From Bacteroidaceae bacterium (GTDB lineage Bacteria; Bacteroidota; Bacteroidia; Bacteroidales; Bacteroidaceae), in the NCBI GenBank assembly GCA_017466325.1, contig JAFTUK010000048.1:1-40681 (forward strand): a stretch of DNA of 40,681 bases, given 5' to 3'. The notes under the pieces were generated by a model that was given only the letters and a program-made list of their open reading frames with translations, did no database searches and was not told where the DNA came from. The position numbers were made by a program, and so were the translations under genes. Within the stretch, counting starts at the first letter, position 1, and each line of letters starts with the position of its first letter. Positions 39,319 through 40,681 of this stretch are shown piece by piece.

Positions 39319-39612
39319 ATGAACTATTCAATTTTCTTCAGGCTGAAGATATCTCCTGAAGAGTGTCTGTTACTACATGGTTTTCCTAAGGGCTTCAAAC
39401 TCTGCGGTAATGAAGGGCAGCGGTATCGCCAAGTTGGCAATAGCGTAAGTTGTTGCATTGTCAAAGAACTGGTAAATGTCTTCAAGATTTGGGAGTTCTT
39501 GCTGGTAAAAGAAAACGCAAAAAATCTAAATAAGATTGATAACGAAATAAATAACCCCACTGATTTCAGCATCAATACTTATTTTCTGTGGGTTAAATAT
39601 TCCCCAAAATGA
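39319..39612 (+). pseudogene. C-terminal remnant of a cytosine-5 DNA methyltransferase
   Basis: The frame carries ISPEECLLLHGFPKGF and RYRQVGNSV, the last conserved blocks of C5 methyltransferases (motif IX-end LTPxECxxLQGFP and motif X QxGNSV). Everything upstream (SAM-binding FxGxG, catalytic PCQ, ENV) is missing, and the frame is closed by TAA twelve bases before the ATG. About 50 unrelated residues follow motif X. Fragment of a former restriction-modification system beside McrBC. Confidence 0.75.
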
Positions 39613-40061
39613 GACCCACTAACCATTAGGGGGGACATTAGATGATAAGAACCAATGTAACTCTTTACCTACCATCATGACTATAACGTAAGTGAACATT
39701 GAGAAACCAGAACGAAGAAGAACCAAAATAAATACGGGGCATCATTAAGAATAGTGTATAAAAGAAACCGGCAGTAAAGAACAAGTAAACACTGCACCGC
39801 AGCACTCGATTTCCTCACAACCAGTTTCTGCCAGCAAAGATACGGCATCCTCCAGTTATATACAAGTAAATCCGAGAATAACTACACGGTTAAGTACTAA
39901 TCTTAATAAGAAAGTCCACCTTTCCCGTCAAAAGTCAACGAAACATGGGCAGGAAGTCAACCCTTTCAGTATGGAAAAGTCTTGTAAACGGGGATGTTTC
40001 CCTTAGGCGGTTTATCAGTGTAACAAACTAAGTCCCTTATTATCAACGGTCTATTGACACG
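39613..40061. other. Non-coding region with a minus-strand promoter-like site
   Basis: No open frame of useful length. Minus-strand TATCTTTG (39835-39842) with TTG at 39863-39865 (spacing 20) fits a promoter reading left toward 39.6 kb, where only very short frames exist; a small RNA is possible. Confidence 0.4.
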
Positions 40062-40225
40062 GCGTTACAGCGTTACAGCGTTACAGTAAGAAAATGTACT
40101 ATTATCTACTGAAAACTGAAAAGGTATAAAAATAGATTTTATTATATATATAATTTTATATATATAATAAACTTTCACTTTAGGGTTCTGGCATAGCGAT
40201 GATTTTAACTGTAACGCTGTAACGC
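40062..40225. repeat. Iteron-like CGTTACAG repeats flanking an AT-only hairpin
   Basis: CGTTACAG occurs three times in tandem (40063, 40071, 40079); the inverted form CTGTAACG occurs twice (40209, 40217). A 17-base sequence GCGTTACAGCGTTACAG is thus present as a perfect inverted repeat about 130 bases apart. Between them lies a perfect palindrome of A and T only, TTATTATATATATA / TATATATATAATAA (40139-40152 and 40157-40170, loop ATTT). This layout resembles a plasmid/element origin (iterons plus unwinding element) or mobile-element control region; function is inference. Confidence 0.65.
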
Positions 40226-40681
40226 ATAGCAATGTAAAGATTATTCAACCTTGCTAGACGATTGGCGTTTTACGATAGCCGCACTGTTTGCTGAAGAAAT
40301 GTGCAAAAGACAACAAGAATACATTAAGTTGATATTCAGGGTGTTATTTTGATATACTACTCCCTTGCCACTTACTTTTTTCGTTCTTTTTCCCCGTTCT
40401 CACATCGCCCGTGAGATGCTGACATATTGTCATGCGCCCGCTCATTCATGTTCACGGCTGATTCCATGCGAGGACCGAGCCTTGACGATACGAGGATTTC
40501 CCGCCCTGTAATGCGCAAACAGAGATGTAAAGTATTTTCATAAGAGGTGAACGGTTTATTGCCCACAGAAATATAGGATATAACCAAATAAATCTGCAAT
40601 TATTTTTATTATTTTCTCAAATTAGATGTTCCGCCTTCCTCCAGAACGCTTTGCCGCGCTTGATAACGGCGAACATTCTCA
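40226..40681. other. Right-edge region, mostly unassigned
   Basis: No recognised gene. A 75-codon minus-strand frame at 40372-40599 begins with TTG and is Arg/Asn/Glu-rich at its end; I cannot support it as real. A minus-strand frame open to the window edge (40617-40679, ending AFWRKAEHLI then TGA) could be the 3' end of a gene lying to the right; too short to identify. Confidence 0.3.

Noticed and set aside
40062-40086. CRISPR-like array
   Set aside because: The CGTTACAG units are contiguous octamers without spacers, and there are no cas genes.
40372-40599. A 75-codon minus-strand frame near the right edge
   Set aside because: It starts with TTG in AT-rich sequence, shows no recognisable motif, and is not supported by neighbours within the window.

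Overview
The window looks like chromosomal DNA of a Bacteroidales bacterium, most likely Prevotellaceae or a close relative. Three things support this. Bacteroidetes-type -7 boxes (TAnnTTTG, seen as TACCTTTG, TAACTTTG or TATCTTTG) recur in front of genes and tRNAs. Shine-Dalgarno sequences are nearly absent. The gene families are typical of the group: GldE-like CNNM/CBS protein, DUF5686, DUF4248, BT4734/VirE-N plus DUF3987, TIGR02757, a 29-residue COX24-type basic protein and FdtA-type ketoisomerase. Species cannot be fixed from sequence alone.

Layout. 1-1.3 kb: the 3' end of a GH109/Gfo-Idh-MocA gene and a TIGR04076 protein. 1.3-2.0 kb: repeats, then a leftward tRNA-Ser(GCT)/tRNA-Glu(CTC) unit with promoter and terminator. 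2.0-5.3 kb: an FdtA-like sugar ketoisomerase, an unusual GNAT/FemAB-aminotransferase fusion, and upp. 5.4-11.6 kb: a leftward tripartite RND efflux operon (adaptor, AcrB-type pump, TolC-like lipoprotein). 11.6-16.2 kb: RNase G, a tiny basic protein and a TIGR02757 protein on the minus strand, then ssb and gldE on the plus strand. 16.5-28.7 kb: one apparent 11-gene rightward operon with a good promoter in front and a hairpin terminator behind. It encodes an acetyltransferase-like protein, FabB-like ketosynthase, ACP, two hotdog dehydratases, MMPL exporter, CrtI-like FAD enzyme, DUF5686 outer-membrane protein, FabG-like reductase, LolA-like carrier and thioesterase. The set resembles a stripped-down aryl-polyene/flexirubin-type or dedicated acyl-lipid pathway with its own export route, and it is the best candidate for an undescribed system here.

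28.7-40.7 kb is accessory DNA: a class II Fic protein with an operator-like palindrome at its promoter; a leftward DUF4248 / M15 peptidase / VirE-DUF3987 / small-protein module; and a divergent LexA/UmuD-like S24 protein whose upstream region holds four CGTAAAG-type repeats. Three copies of a GC-rich inverted-repeat element lie in this module and contribute coding sequence to three genes. At about 35.7 kb the composition drops sharply to AT-rich, and an McrBC type IV restriction pair follows, flanked by a SLOG-type gene remnant and a C5-methyltransferase remnant. The right end is largely non-coding and holds iteron-like CGTTACAG repeats in inverted arrangement around a perfect AT-only hairpin, which could be a replication or mobile-element control region.

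How the parts work together: the acyl operon would build a chain on its own ACP, modify and release it, and export it to the outer envelope (MMPL, LolA-like, DUF5686). The accessory end looks like stacked insertions combining defence (McrBC, perhaps Fic), a phage/plasmid-like replication helicase and a damage-responsive-type regulator.
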